Shown here: one piece after another, positions 9,893 through 22,003 of the stretch
Layout: the number at the start of each line of letters is the position of its first letter
Position numbering within the stretch: the first letter of the stretch is position 1
Assembly: GCA_029378245.1 (NCBI GenBank)
Contig: JARKIF010000008.1
Span: forward strand, 1,984,001 to 2,048,000
DNA from: Roridomyces roridus
Taxonomy: Eukaryota; Basidiomycota; Agaricomycetes; Agaricales; Mycenaceae
Direction: 5' to 3'
DNA: 64,000 nt
The notes under the pieces: generated by a model
What the model was told of the DNA's origin: nothing
Seen by the model: the letters and a program-made list of their open reading frames with translations, nothing else
The model's database searches: none
Program-made: the position numbers and the translations under genes

Positions 9893-12002
9893 TCAAACGC
9901 GCGGCTTCAATTCCACAAGCAACGGCCCACGCGTAGCCGTAAGGAAATCACAAACACTCTCGGGCCACGCGGCACTGTCGAATCCATCCGCGAAACGAAC
10001 CTCAAATGCCTTGAGCAAGAAAATAATGACAGCCTGGACCTCGCGACGCGCCAAATGTTGCCCGAAGCAGTTCGCAGGACCTTGCGAGAAGGGCATGAAT
10101 GCTGACGCATTATGCTCAAATGCGAGATCCGATGAGGGGAGCCATCTGTCAGGAACAAACTCGGTTGGTCGAGAAAAATAGTCGGAGCGCCGATGGAGAA
10201 CGTATGGCGGCATGTACACACTCGTACCCTCAGGGATGTATCTGGATGGCGTCAGTTGATACTTGAGCTCCATAATTTTGTACGTACTTGCCCGCGATAT
10301 TTCTACCTCCGCCACTGTTGAGGTGAACCTGCCTTGTTCCATTCACAGGGAGCGACGGGAAAAGACGGAGAGCTTCGTTTCTAATAGCAATTGAATCATT
10401 GCGTGTTCAATACCAAACTTGGCCGACTTACACACATGCGGACAGGAAAACGCACTGTTGGTGCTTGGAAAAGTCCACCAAGTCGTCCTCCACAACAAAA
10501 ATATCATCAATCTCTTGCTGAACGCGTTTGTAACATTCCGGGTTGGAAATCAGACACCACATCAGGCTTGTCAAGAGATGGGCAGTTGTGTCCGAGGCAG
10601 CCACAATGGCGGTAATCCCGTCGGACGTGACATCTTGCAGAGTCGGTTTTTGCTTCTCATGCCCTTCTTCATCGGCCTGTGAATTCACCATGAGATGTAA
10701 CGGGAGTTACGATGAGAAGGAAAAGACTTACAATGTGATACCAAAGATCTTTTGTGTGTATTGCTCCGGTCTCAATACGACGGGTTGCAAGTCCCTGACC
10801 GAGGTCATTGAATTCTTGAACCATCCGTCCGACCATGGGAATAAGATCGAGCAAGCCAAATATCCACGGAATGGGACCCAAGATTGCGGATGCCCTGTTG
10901 AGTGGTTAGCGTTGTATCGCAGAATATGACACTTGAACTCACGCCATGAATGAGCGAATTCTATCGCCCAACCCGTCTGTGTCCTTGCCTTGTTGGAGCA
11001 TCTCAAACACTCCACCGAATCTGAGAAGGATGAGTCGGCTGCCAGTATAAACGAACCAAACTTACGCCAAGTCTGTCAAGGTCAGTCAGCGAGTTCAATG
11101 ATGAGTACTGAAACAAACGGCTTACCGCCCATGAAGTCAAATCTAAAGACAGTGTGAGCACAGTACGAATGAAAAAGATATATACATACGTGAACAATTC
11201 GAACCACAATTCCAAATTAACGGCTGTTCCCTTCGGCTGCTCGCCCAGCCGAGCCAACAACTGTGCCGCGCGCTTCTGGATGAGCGGGTCGTAATCACGG
11301 AGCGAAGCCATGGCCCGATTCCAGACGCGACGCTTCTTTGCATGCGCGTCACCGACCATCGAGAGGATTGACGGCGGCGTGGAGGGATTCCGTCCACCCT
11401 CCCAGACTGACCAAACCATAATTACAAACTTCCCAGTGCAAGAATCCAAACTCACACCGTCCCTTAACGAGTCCGCCAATATTTAATATTTGAGCAGCAG
11501 CGGCCGCGTCGACGATCGAGAGTTCGTCGGGTCCTGTTCATGTATAAATAGCGCTTATCGGTGCAAGTCAGAACGGAGACTTGCCTGTTCTCACATACGG
11601 TCCGTATGTGTTGTGGAGTTTCTCGAGGTATAGATATTGCTTCCCGCGCACCGCAAGTGCGGCACCCCACAGCTTAGTGACCTTGCAGATTGTTGGACCG
11701 GGATATTGAGCCAGGGGATGGAACGGAGACAGTCGGTACAAGACGATGGAGAGACTCAACGATCCCCAGAACACGATGTAGCTGAGGAGGACTCGTGGAA
11801 AAGAGATTGGCTCTCCGAGGCAGAGAACTAAAGCTGCAGGCTCGAGGAAGAGGAAGAGAAGCGGGAATTTGGCGCTCTGAGGCTCGAATTTGTGAAAATA
11901 GAGGTGATTCAACTGTGGTATATTTAGACCACATTTCGTACATTGACATGCACGCACCAAGCCGAGGGCAATGGCCCAGGAGAGGAGGGGGGAGGAGTCC
12001 AT
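9893..12002 (-). CDS. Cytochrome P450 monooxygenase, microsomal type
   Basis: The start is taken as the ATG at 12000-12002, giving MDSSPLLSWAIALGLVRA and hydrophobic membrane segments. The proline-rich hinge reads YPGPTICK. The I-helix with the oxygen-binding region reads AIVAASDTTAHLL; the K-helix ExxR is NEALRLFPSLP; the PERF-type motif is RPTEFVPDRW; the heme loop is FSQGPANCFG with the cysteine ligand present. About nine short introns are spliced on this strand. All signature residues are present, so the enzyme looks functional. The ANCFG form of the heme loop resembles CYP5035/5037-like basidiomycete P450s, an impression that was not checked. Such enzymes act in the ER membrane with a reductase partner, on xenobiotics or secondary metabolites. 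It lies 14 kb from a terpene synthase cluster, but intervening unrelated genes make membership uncertain. Confidence 0.88.
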
Positions 12003-12532
12003 AAGCGCTGGAGGCAGGCTGCCCAAATTTAATATTTATGTATGCATTCTTGCGCGCCCAAGTTATATAGGGCGGGCGGCGAATTCGGAGTGTTGCAGAT
12101 GGACCCGGAAAAGATCACCGACACGGGCATTGAGGCAGCACCGCGATTGGCCAGTATTTGCGAACATGGGCTTTGGCACAGATGCGACGGTGATGCGAAG
12201 CTGGTTGACTATGCATGGAGGCCGGGAGCACCACGCCGGGGCGGCGGCCCACGCGCTGAAACATGAAGATATGCATGATGGCCGCTGTCAGTGACAGTTC
12301 CGAGAAGGGACCCCGGACCGTCGGCACAATTCTCCATGTCCCAACATTGATGGAACAGTTTTCGATGTGACTTTCGGCACCAGAAATCCTGCTGCTGCTC
12401 CCACCAACATCATCGCACACGTCTTCGCCGCTGTTCGGAGTCTGGCGGCTGGCTTTTTTCTGGTGATTCTTCCAAGAACTTTTTGTCTGTATAACTACAC
12501 ACGGAGAAACAATTTGATTACTTTGTGAATGA
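12003..12532. other. Intergenic region between two minus-strand genes
   Basis: This holds the promoter of the P450 gene and the 3' flank of the next gene. Short open stretches occur on both strands, but none has intron structure or recognisable motifs. Nothing further was seen. Confidence 0.45.
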
Positions 12533-13378
12533 TCAGAACCATTGAACGACCATTCCGGGACCCATCTGAACCATTCCGTCAAAGGTCTGCTTGACTTGTG
12601 GATGCTCGAGGATATGATCTTCCCCTTCGTGCTCCGGGTCCGAAACCAACGCGCTGAATTCGTCGGGAGGCATGGCATATGGGTGCCCATGAACCCAGTC
12701 CCTAGTATAAATTACTGGCTGTTGAGTGATAACCAGGATCTAGACTTACGCGATCATATCCTCCTGCTCTTTAGCTTCTGCGATCTTACCCATGCGACGC
12801 AACAGCCGGCTGTAACACGCGCGCGACCACAACTGCGAGTGAAACTGCATTTCGATGTGCGGCGACGAGGTGTAGGCGATGCGAAAGTGTTCTACGGCCT
12901 TGTCTTCCTGACCTGGGGTCTTGTGCAGCGCGACGCCGAGATACATCTCTGGCACGTCGTCTGTCTTGCCGTCGGTGAGATGAGCGAGTTTGAAATGCGC
13001 GATGACGTTCTGGATGTAAGGCGCAGCCTCGGCGATGCGCGTGGGCGTCGAATACTAGGCAATATTAGATGCAGTCTGTTTGAAAGTTGAATGGACACAA
13101 ACCCGCAGGCACTGCGCGATTCTCCAGTTGCACGCGTCGACGAGCTGAGCCTTGGTCCTAGGGACATCGATATTTGTTGCGTTTCCCGCCACAGCGGTGA
13201 TGTCTTTCAAGTATGCGAGACTGTTGCCTTTGACCTCGACCTCTGTCTTGAATTCGCGGACTCGATCGAGATAATCACGCTGCTCATCGACCGGAATTGT
13301 AGGAAAAGCCGTAGGGATAGATCCAAGGAGGATCGGGATCGTCCCAGTAGAGGGCGAAGTGAACGTTGGCTGGGGCAT
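12533..13378 (-). CDS. Unrecognised protein with TPR-like helical segment
   Basis: The ATG at 13376-13378 opens MPQPTFTSPSTGTIPILLGS. Exons joined on the reverse strand encode DEQRDYLDRVREFKTEVEVK, then MYLGVALHKTPGQEDKAVEHF and YSRLLRRMGKIAEAKEQE, which look like one or two tetratricopeptide-type helix pairs. The last exon ends GMVQMGPGMVVQWF before TGA at 12533-12535. Two introns are needed, near 13052-13102 and 12702-12748. No enzyme motif was found. It may be a small scaffold-like protein. It is divergent from the OYE copy A gene, with 331 bp between the starts. Confidence 0.65.
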
Positions 13379-14003
<625 letters not shown>

Positions 14004-14916
14004 TGACCTTTTCCTTGAGATCACGGACTCTGTACACGCCCGGGGGTCCTTCATCTTCCTCCAGATCCTTGCTCTGGGCCGTGCGGCGACGAAAACTGAG
14101 GACCTTGAAGTAGTTGGGCCGTCCAGTATTCCCATGGCTCCCGACGCGGTAGACAAGCCACGTCCGCTGACGGTGCCCGAGATCGAGGAGTACATTGGCC
14201 TCTATGCACAAGCAGCCAAGAATGCTATCGAGGCCGGGTTCGATGGCGTGGAGATACATGGTTCGCTCTGAATTCTTCTCTTCCCGCCAGGGTACTCACT
14301 TGAGTATCAGGCAACAACGGCTGTCTCGTGGATCAATTCCTGCAGGATGTGTCCAACGACCGGACTGACGACTATGGTGGCACCGTCGAGAATCGGGCTC
14401 GCTTCCCACTTGCCGTCGTCAAGGCCGTGGCTGACGCAATCGGCCAAGAGCGAACTGCCATCCGCTTCAGTCCTTGGAATACGTCCGGGGGTAAGCATTC
14501 ACCGGTATCGTTATTCTCCTTGGCTCAGCGCTTGCTCTCAGGAATGGGTATGAGTGACCCCATCCCCACGTACTCGCACATGGTCTCGGAGCTCAAACGC
14601 CTGCACCCCAAGCTAGCATACCTCCACCTCATCGAACCGAGGATCCATTCAGACTCCAACGTAGAGGCTACGGCCGAGAACGCCACCCAGTCGAACACAG
14701 TCCTCTTTCAACTATGGGGCGACCGTCTGCTCATCGTTGCCGGAGGCCTCACGCGCGAGTCGGCGATAAAATTCGCTGCCAAGAAGAACGCGCTCGTTGC
14801 TTTTGGGCGGCACTTTATTGCCAATGCGAGTCTTTTCCCTTGCGTCAAATGCATGATACTGAAGTTCCTTCAGCCCGACCTCCCCCTCCGACTCGAGAAG
14901 AATCTACCGCTGAACG

Positions 14917-14921
14917 CGTAC
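14917..14921. repeat. Target-site duplication, left
   Basis: The five bases CGTAC immediately left of the element recur at 20093-20097 immediately right of it. Five bases is the usual duplication length for Ty1/copia integrase. Removing the element and one copy restores the OYE codons for Tyr-Asp. Confidence 0.93.
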
Positions 14922-15196
14922 TGTCAAAAGTTGATTATCATCCGCCCCGGGCCTTCACACCCGGCTTCTCCACTTCCTTACCCATGTCCACGCCATCGAC
15001 ACGTGTCCCTCAGTCTTTTGTCTCTTACGACGACTGAGGGGTACGTGCCTTTATCTCTTTCTTATGTATCTAGCATACTTACGAGTGTCTATGTAGTCTG
15101 CGCATTGCCGCGCTATCTAGGTACTTAATATATCAGTCTTTTGTCTCTTACGACGACTGAGGGTCTGCACATTGCCGCGCTATCTAGCTTCTGACA
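14922..15196 (+). repeat. 5' LTR (275 bp)
   Basis: The LTR starts TGTCAAAAG and ends CTTCTGACA (TG...CA). A 30-bp segment from CAGTCTTTTGTCTC to GACTGAGGG occurs twice (15011-15040 and 15134-15163), each able to form a hairpin between CAGTC and GACTG. The block TCTGC(G/A)CATTGCCGCGC also occurs twice. Compared with the 3' LTR it has T at the CATGTCC site and A at the CTGCACATTG site, where the 3' LTR keeps CpG. Confidence 0.96.
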
Positions 15197-15214
15197 GGTT
15201 ATGGGCCCCGGTGC
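15197..15214 (+). other. Putative primer-binding site (half-tRNA type)
   Basis: Immediately after the 5' LTR is GGTTATGGGCCC. This is the complement of the anticodon-loop region of eukaryotic initiator-methionine tRNA (GGGCCCAUAACC), not of a tRNA 3' CCA end. Copia-type elements of Drosophila are known to use such a cleaved tRNA-iMet half. The match is from memory of the tRNA; the host tRNA was not available. Confidence 0.65.
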
Positions 15215-15340
15215 TTTCTAGCTGCCGGACTACCTCTCAAGCACCCTCAGGCTTTCAAGACTCAAGTGCTCCTCGCAGGACACACTACTCCCTCTCCCCC
15301 ACATCCTACACACCTACTCGCACTCTTATCGATAACTATC

Positions 15341-18300
15341 ATGGCTTCCCGTGATAAGGATCAGACGGCGCTCCGCACCGCGCGTGACTGGCCTGACTGG
15401 GAAATCCAGGTAGAGTCGGAGCTCCGCGAGAAGGGCTTATGGTCTGTTGTACAACATGGCCAACCCCCTGCTGCTGCTGCCACTGCCAGTACTGCTAGCA
15501 CTACTCTCACAGTCCCGCTCCGTGACACCTTCGAGGAGAGGGACAGTCGTGCCCTTGGTCATATCCGTCTTCGTCTAGCCAAATCCCTCATCCCAAAGTA
15601 CAAGACCCATACAGCGTCCAAAGCTCTGTGAGATGCTCTCAAGGGGGATTTTTCCAAAGCAAACAAAACAGAGATAGCTTTCAGCACACTTTTACAGCTG
15701 CAGAAGTTGAAACTTCGTTTGGAGGAGGGACAGGACAATGTGACTCTAACGGTCATGGACAAGCACCTCGAGCGGTTCAGAAACATGCTCGACCGGCTTG
15801 ACTCCCTTGGATACTCCTTGGATGCAGACTTGCAGCCTTTACAGCTTCTCCTCACTCTTCCAGACACTGTGACTTTCAAAGCTCTCAAATCCTCTATCAC
15901 TGGCTCTGTAGCTGCTGGAGCCAAACTGGCTCTGGATGATGTTGAAACCAAGCTTCTAGCCCATGCAGATCCCATCGAGGAAAATTCTAGTGATTCAGAC
16001 ACCACCTCTGCTAAAGCCAATGCAGCCTCGGAACGTTACTGTGTGTTCCACAAATCAAACACACATAACACAGCCGATTGCCATGCTATCAAGGCAGCAG
16101 AGAGGAATCGAAAGGAACAGGGCAAACAGAAGCGTGGGAAGAGCAAGGCTAAAGCCAGGGATGAGCAGGCTAATCCAGCAAATGATGGGGAATCGGATTC
16201 AGACAATGAAGCAAACGTAGCTTATGTTTCCTCTGCTCTATACAAGAAGATTTCTGCTTATGTTGCACGTGACTCAAATGGCCATCTTCAGGTCAAGGAC
16301 TCTACTGGCCGCCGTTATGTTCTCATTGACTCTGGTGCTTCCTGCACAATGACTGGGAATGTGAAATACTTCGACATGTCCTCTCTACGCCGTCTTGATC
16401 CTCCAAGAAATGTACGCCTTGGTGATAATTCTTCATGCGAAGCTATTGCAACAGGTACCATGTGTCTATCCTGCAAAACCAAACGTGGAATGGTTGAACT
16501 TTCAATTGAAAATGCACTTTTGGTCCCAGCATTCACAGTTACTCTGATTTCAGTCCACCAACTGGCTGCAAAGAAACTTGGCTCTCATTTTGTAGGAAAC
16601 CACTGCACTGTTGAGCATGATGAGACCAAGGACATTGCCCTGGAAGCCACACATAAGCATGGTCTCTACCGTGTACAGTGTGAGCCCCTCGGAACTGACC
16701 CAAGGGCGCTGCATGCCATAGACATCAATGACTTGCATAGGAGATTAGGGCATACAAATTTCGAGAGCCTTCGTCATATGTTCCGAAGTTGTCAACTACC
16801 AGGAATCACTTCACTCACAGGGGTCCCAGAATTTTGCGAACCTTGTGCTTTGGGGAAAATGAAGAAATTGCCTTTTGAGCGTAGCAGAACTGTTGCACGT
16901 GGACCTCTAGATATTATTTCAACAGATGTCGGAGGACCTGTCAGTCCCCAAAGTGTGAACGGCTATCACTATTGGATTGTGATTGTGGACCATGCTACAT
17001 CATTGCCCTGGGTTCTCTTTGCTCGCAAGAAGTCCCAAGTTTATAAGAAACTCAAGGAGTGGCGTCACTTTGTAGAGCGGCATTTTCAAACACACATAGG
17101 ACACTGGGAATTCTGTGCTGGATGGAACCGTTTCACTAGAACTGATGGTGGGGGCGAATTTACATCGAAAGAAATGGAGGATGATTTTCGTCAACGTGGT
17201 ATCATACATGAAACCACTGCCCCATACACAGAAGAGCAGAACGGCATGGCTGAGCGAATGAATCAAACTCTTGTTACTCGCTCTATTACCAATCTAGCTG
17301 CTTCCCATCTCCCACGAAAATATTGGGACCTTGCAATGTCTCATGCTGTCTACACTGTTGCTTGTTCTCCTGCCAGTGCACAGAATGGGAAAACTCCCTA
17401 TGAAAGTGCCTATGATCGTCCTGTGAATATCAATCACATGCATCCATTTGGTTGCCCAGCCTATCCTCTTGTCCCAAAGAAGAAACGCAAAGGCAAATTT
17501 GCAAATCATGCCAAGCGTACCGTCTTCATTGCATATCATGAAGGAAAAGCCGCATATGATCTCTTGGATCTTGACAGCGGAAAAATTATCACTGCTAGAC
17601 ATGTCAAATTCAATGAGAGCTCACCTGCTCCTCAGGAAGTTCAAGATCCCTCTGAACCACGCCTGCAGCATACAGCAGATTTCGAGACCTTTGCCCAGGG
17701 TCTCAAACAAAGTAACACCCCTTACTTTGACACTGATGATTCTGATGAAATTGTCGAAATTCCTGTAGCTCCAGGAAATATGCAATCATCAATCTCAGTG
17801 GGGGTACCTCAGACTTCTTCCCCAGTGGGGGCTTCAGATTCTCAGTCCGTGAAACAGGAATCAATCTCTGCACCATCCGGGCCACCATTGCGCTGAGTTG
17901 GTGGTGTACGACTTGATCCTCCACGCTCAGAAACTCATCCTAGACCACAACCTTCTCTGCCAGATGTCCCTCAGTTACTTCCCAGACGTACAAGTCGAGA
18001 GCGCACTGCGGCTACTCACCCAAATGCCGTCTATGAGCAAGCAGCTGCAAAGCCACAGCAACTTCGGTCCAAACCAGCATCAACCCCAGAACAGGAAACA
18101 GATGCTCAGTCTCCCTCTACTCCACCTCAGCCCCAACATCTTGAATTGATTGAGGAAGAGGACGGAACATATGTTGTGGTTGATCCTGAAGACATAGAGT
18201 TCTTTGCTGGCTTAGCTCGTGATGGTGTTGATTCCCACATCCCCAAAAGCTGGGATGAGGCGATGAATGGACCCGATGCGGATAAATGGCAGGCTGGACT

Positions 18301-19810
18301 GGATGAAGAACTAGCGAGCTTCATTGCGAACAAAGTCTATGAATTGGTTTCCATTCCAGAAGGTGTCACCCTAATAACATCTAAGCCAGTGTTGAAAGTC
18401 AAATTCAATGCGGCTGGAGAGATTGAGCGCTACAAAGTTCGAATTGTTGCTCGAGGCTTCACTCAGCGTGCAGGCATAGATTACCAAGAGGTTTTTGCCC
18501 CTGTGGCAAATTTGGAATCTATTCGCATCATTTGTGCACTAGCAGCTAAGTATGACTTGGAGCTTGATCAAATGGATGTTTCAACCGCCTATCTCAACGG
18601 TGAGCTTGAAGAGGATGTCTACATGATGCCTCCATCCTGCGTCTCAATCACCTCGGGTTACTGCTGGAAGCTAAATCGTTCTGTATATGGTTTACACCAG
18701 TCTGGACGTGCCTGGAACCGGACTCTGGACAAAACTCTTCGCCAGATGAATTTTACTCGCTGTTCCTCTGAAACCTGCCTCTACGTCTACAAAGAAGGCA
18801 AACAGCTCTGCTTCTTAGTTGTCTACGTTGATGATCTCCTTCTTGCTGGTACTTCACGCCAGTTCATGGATCGTATCAAGGAGAAACTCAGGCAATCATA
18901 CAAAATGCGAGACTTGGGCCCTGCAAAGCAAATCCTGGGATTGAACATCCATCGGGATCCCAAGAAGCGTACACTTTCACTCTCTCAACACCAGTATATT
19001 GACTCTGTCTTGGCGCGATGTGGAATGTCTGACTGTGACCCCGTCAGAACACCTATGGCTACCAATACCAACACCTCTGAGACTGACCCAGATAATGACC
19101 GCACAGTTACACACATGTCCTTCCGTGCCGATGGTCCTGTCCTCTCATATCAAAGTGTGGTAGGCATGCTCATGTGGGCAATGCTTGGAACCCGTTCTGA
19201 CCTTGCACATATCACTGGGATGGTTGGACGCTATAGTGCAAACCCAAAAGCTTGTCACTGGGCTCTTCTCAAACGTGCCCTGCGATATCTCAAGGGCACA
19301 CGAGACTGGGTTTTACACTACGACGGGTCTGCTGTTGGTTTAGACATGCATTTCCACGGCTATTCTGATGCTGACTGGAATGGAGATTCAGATACATCCA
19401 AATCCACCTCTGGATTTGTGTTCATCTCCAACAACGGTGCCATCTCATGGTCCAGTCGACGCCAAAGCATGGTTGCCATGTCCTCCACAGAGAGTGAATA
19501 CATTGGTCTTGCAAATGCAGGTCAACATCTTGCATGGTTGCGCTCCTTCTTCGAGGAGATTGGACACAAGCAGGAAAATCCCACAGAACTTCGCTGTGAC
19601 AATCGAGCTGCTATCATCCTCACCAAGGATCCTCAATTCCGCGCTAGAACAAAACATGTTCAGCGCAAATATCACTATGTTCGCGATGGTCTCATCGCAA
19701 CGGGTGAAGCAATCGTCTTGTGGTATCCCACAAATGAAATGGTGGCTGACATTTTCACCAAAGCACTTCCGCACGATAAACATATCAAATTCTGTCGTGC
19801 TATGGGGTGA
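15341..19810 (+). pseudogene. Copia gag-pol polyprotein, two in-frame TGA stops
   Basis: One frame runs from ATG 15341 to TGA 19808-19810. Gag occupies the first 240 codons and ends in a degenerate zinc knuckle (YCVFHKSNTHNTADC). The aspartic protease has DSGAS at 16328. The integrase has the HRRLGH...C..C zinc-binding region near 16740-16850 and a DDE-type core containing STDVGG and TDGGGEF. The reverse transcriptase has YVDD at 18824-18835. RNase H shows YSDADWNGD and SSTESEY. In-frame TGA codons lie at 15629-15631 (gag) and 17894-17896 (between integrase and reverse transcriptase). No frameshift is seen between them. Both could be CGA-to-TGA changes at CpG, though the first could also replace TGG. 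Confidence 0.93.
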
Positions 19811-19817
19811 GTGGGGG
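19809..19817 (+). other. Putative polypurine tract
   Basis: GAGTGGGGG directly abuts the 3' LTR and overlaps the gag-pol stop codon. This is the expected position for the plus-strand primer of an LTR element, although it contains one T. Confidence 0.6.
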
Positions 19818-20092
19818 TGTCAAAAGTTGATTATCATCCGCCCCGGGCCTTCACACCCGGCTTCTCCACTTCCTTACCCACGTCCACGCCATCGACACGT
19901 GTCCCTCAGTCTTTTGTCTCTTACGACGACTGAGGGGTACGTGCCTTTATCTCTTTCTTATGTATCTAGCATACTTACGAGTGTCTATGTAGTCTGCGCA
20001 TTGCCGCGCTATCTAGGTACTTAATATATCAGTCTTTTGTCTCTTACAACGACTGAGGGTCTGCGCATTGCCGCGCTATCTAGCTTCTGACA
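19818..20092 (+). repeat. 3' LTR (275 bp)
   Basis: It is identical in length to the 5' LTR and differs at three positions: C for T in CCACGTCC, A for G in CTTACAACGAC and G for A in CTGCGCATTG. Each difference is CpG in one LTR and TpG or CpA in the other. It is followed by the target duplication CGTAC. Confidence 0.96.
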
Positions 20093-20097
20093 CGTAC
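20093..20097. repeat. Target-site duplication, right
   Basis: CGTAC repeats 14917-14921 on the other side of the element and begins the resumed OYE reading frame. Confidence 0.93.
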
Positions 20098-20447
20098 GAC
20101 CGGTCGACTTTTTACCTTGCGATGCAGAATGACCCCAAGGGGTATACGGACTATCCGTTTGCAGAAGTAGCATAGACTAGAGCTTGGAATACAATATCTT
20201 GTTCCCGCATCACTGAATGTTGTGCATCAGCATCTCAGCCAAACATCAACCCTTTCTTTCTCCTCCTCCACCATGCATTCAGGAGTAGACTCTGGCCTAG
20301 AACTCCTTCCGCGGGACCAGATGCGTCTAGACTGCCTCCGCGGAATAGGAGTGTCTCACTTGCCTGCGCCTTAAAAAGCGAGCACTTTGGACTCCTAACT
20401 TCCACTGCTTCTCTCTCTTCTACCACAACCACCACTACTGTCTCACA

Positions 20448-22003
20448 ATGCCTGTTATCAAACGTCTTCCCGAAATCACAGGCGACTACGTCGACGCCGG
20501 TGCCCTCTACCTCGAAAAGTTCATCGGCGCCGAGTCGTACGCCAAGCTCTACAAGGCCGTCGAAACTGGCGAAGTAGACCCCGACTCTGAACCCTCCTCC
20601 CGGCGCTCGTCTTGGTCATCCGCGGCCTCGTCGTCGTTCTCCTCATCCTCCTCCGTGGTCAACGTCAACAAAGTGTGGGCGGTCAAGATTCTGCGGAAAC
20701 CCAAGTCCTACGAGGAGGACCCGGCGATGTACGAGCGCGAGTTTGCCATGCACTCTCCAGCCACCCCAACGTGGTCTCCCTCCACGGCCATTTCGTGGAG
20801 AGGGGCTACTTTTTCCTCGTCATGGACTTTCAAGCCATGGGGACCCTCGTCCACGCCATCAGGTCTGGTGTTTACCAGCGCAATTCCGCCCTGATCAAGC
20901 GCACGTTTGGCCAGCTCACCGACGCTGTGCTCTTCTGCCACAAGCAGGGCGTTTATCACAGAAATATCAAGCCGTCTCACGTTCTCGTCGATTACTGGGG
21001 GTGCAACCCCTGTCTCACCGACTTTGGGATGGCGACCACGGAGGATATCAATGAGCAGCTTGGTTTTGGTACGGCGGCCTACATGACGCCTGGTATGTTC
21101 TCCTATCATTCCTGCGTCAACGACTTACACCCGTCTCAGAATCTTTTGACCTCGGCGCTGGCCCTGGCTCCTACAGCGCCGCACGCAGCAATTATTGGGC
21201 CATGGGCGTTACACTCTTCAACATGATTACCAGACAGGCCGTTTGGTACTCTGCGCGTCCCGTGGAGGACTTTCGCTACGACATTTTCCTCCGTCATCGG
21301 AAGAGGTACCTCCGGGACCGTTTCCCCATCTCGTTCCCCTTCGCCAGGCTCTGCTCGCGCTTCTTCACCCTCGAACCTGCGGAGCGGCCCTCTCTGTTGG
21401 AGTTCAACGAGCAGGTGCAAAAGTTGGACGACCTGTACGTCGACGAGATCGATGTGCACACGGCGGCCCTGGTTGTTCGCAAACAGGTTTGGTGGAGAGG
21501 TCCTGGGCGTGTCGAGGGGCTCCCGCCCTAACCTGCGCCTCCCGAGGTGTGGATGGAGCAGCTCCCTCCGGGTGTTCCCCAGTGTATCTTGGACAAGCAC
21601 AAGTACAGGCCTGCGTTTCAACGCAGTGGTCCTCTTAAACCCCGGCGGTCGGACATTCCCATATACACATACCCACACGTTCCCTCCGACTTTGACTCTG
21701 CATTACCCTTCCCCACCGCACCGGACTCGGAGGTCTACTGGATCCGACTCGAGCTTGTCGTCGTCCGATGACTCCGAATGGCACTCGTTGTCATCCCAGT
21801 CGCATGAGGCAGCCCATCGCACCTCTCATCCCGCGGATGACCCAAGCATCATGGGAGCTGCGCCCGCCTTCGCGGCAAACGGCGCTACCTGCGGCTCCTT
21901 CGCGCCTCCTCCTGACGTCAAGCAGAGCAAGGTGAAGCGCGCCATGCGAGACTTGCGCATAATGTGGCGCCGGAGGTGTAATGAATTGGGCTGGACTTAT
22001 TAA
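20448..22003 (+). pseudogene. Protein kinase-like gene, copy A, broken
   Basis: The ATG at 20448 opens MPVIKRLPEITGDYVDAG, nearly identical to copy B (52617-54175). A 7-nt deletion near 20755, after FAMHS, shifts the frame. A TAA at 21529-21531 replaces the tyrosine codon TAC of copy B. A 2-nt deletion near 21738 shifts the frame again before the serine-rich tail. The kinase features match copy B: WAVKILRK (subdomain II lysine), HRNIKPS in the catalytic loop and TDFG. One intron near 21091-21139 is conserved. At 21183-21187 copy A has Asn where copy B has the subdomain IX Asp. The three lesions make it a pseudogene; transcription cannot be judged. Confidence 0.88.

Larger units (their letters stand above)
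14922..20092 (+). mobile_element. Ty1/copia LTR retrotransposon, full length, recently inserted
   Basis: The element is 5171 bp with two 275-bp LTRs that begin TGTCAAAAG and end TTCTGACA, a 5-bp target duplication, a primer-binding site directly after the left LTR, one long gag-pol frame in copia order (gag, protease, integrase, reverse transcriptase, RNase H) and a short G-rich tract just before the right LTR. The LTRs differ at three of 275 positions, so insertion is recent. Two in-frame TGA codons suggest it is no longer autonomous. It lies in the same orientation as the OYE gene that it breaks. Confidence 0.96.

Noticed and set aside
9893..12002. P450 as part of the terpenoid cluster
   Set aside because: It lies 14 kb away with an unrelated protein, the duplication arm with its copia insertion, and FAN1 in between. 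The link is possible but not supported.
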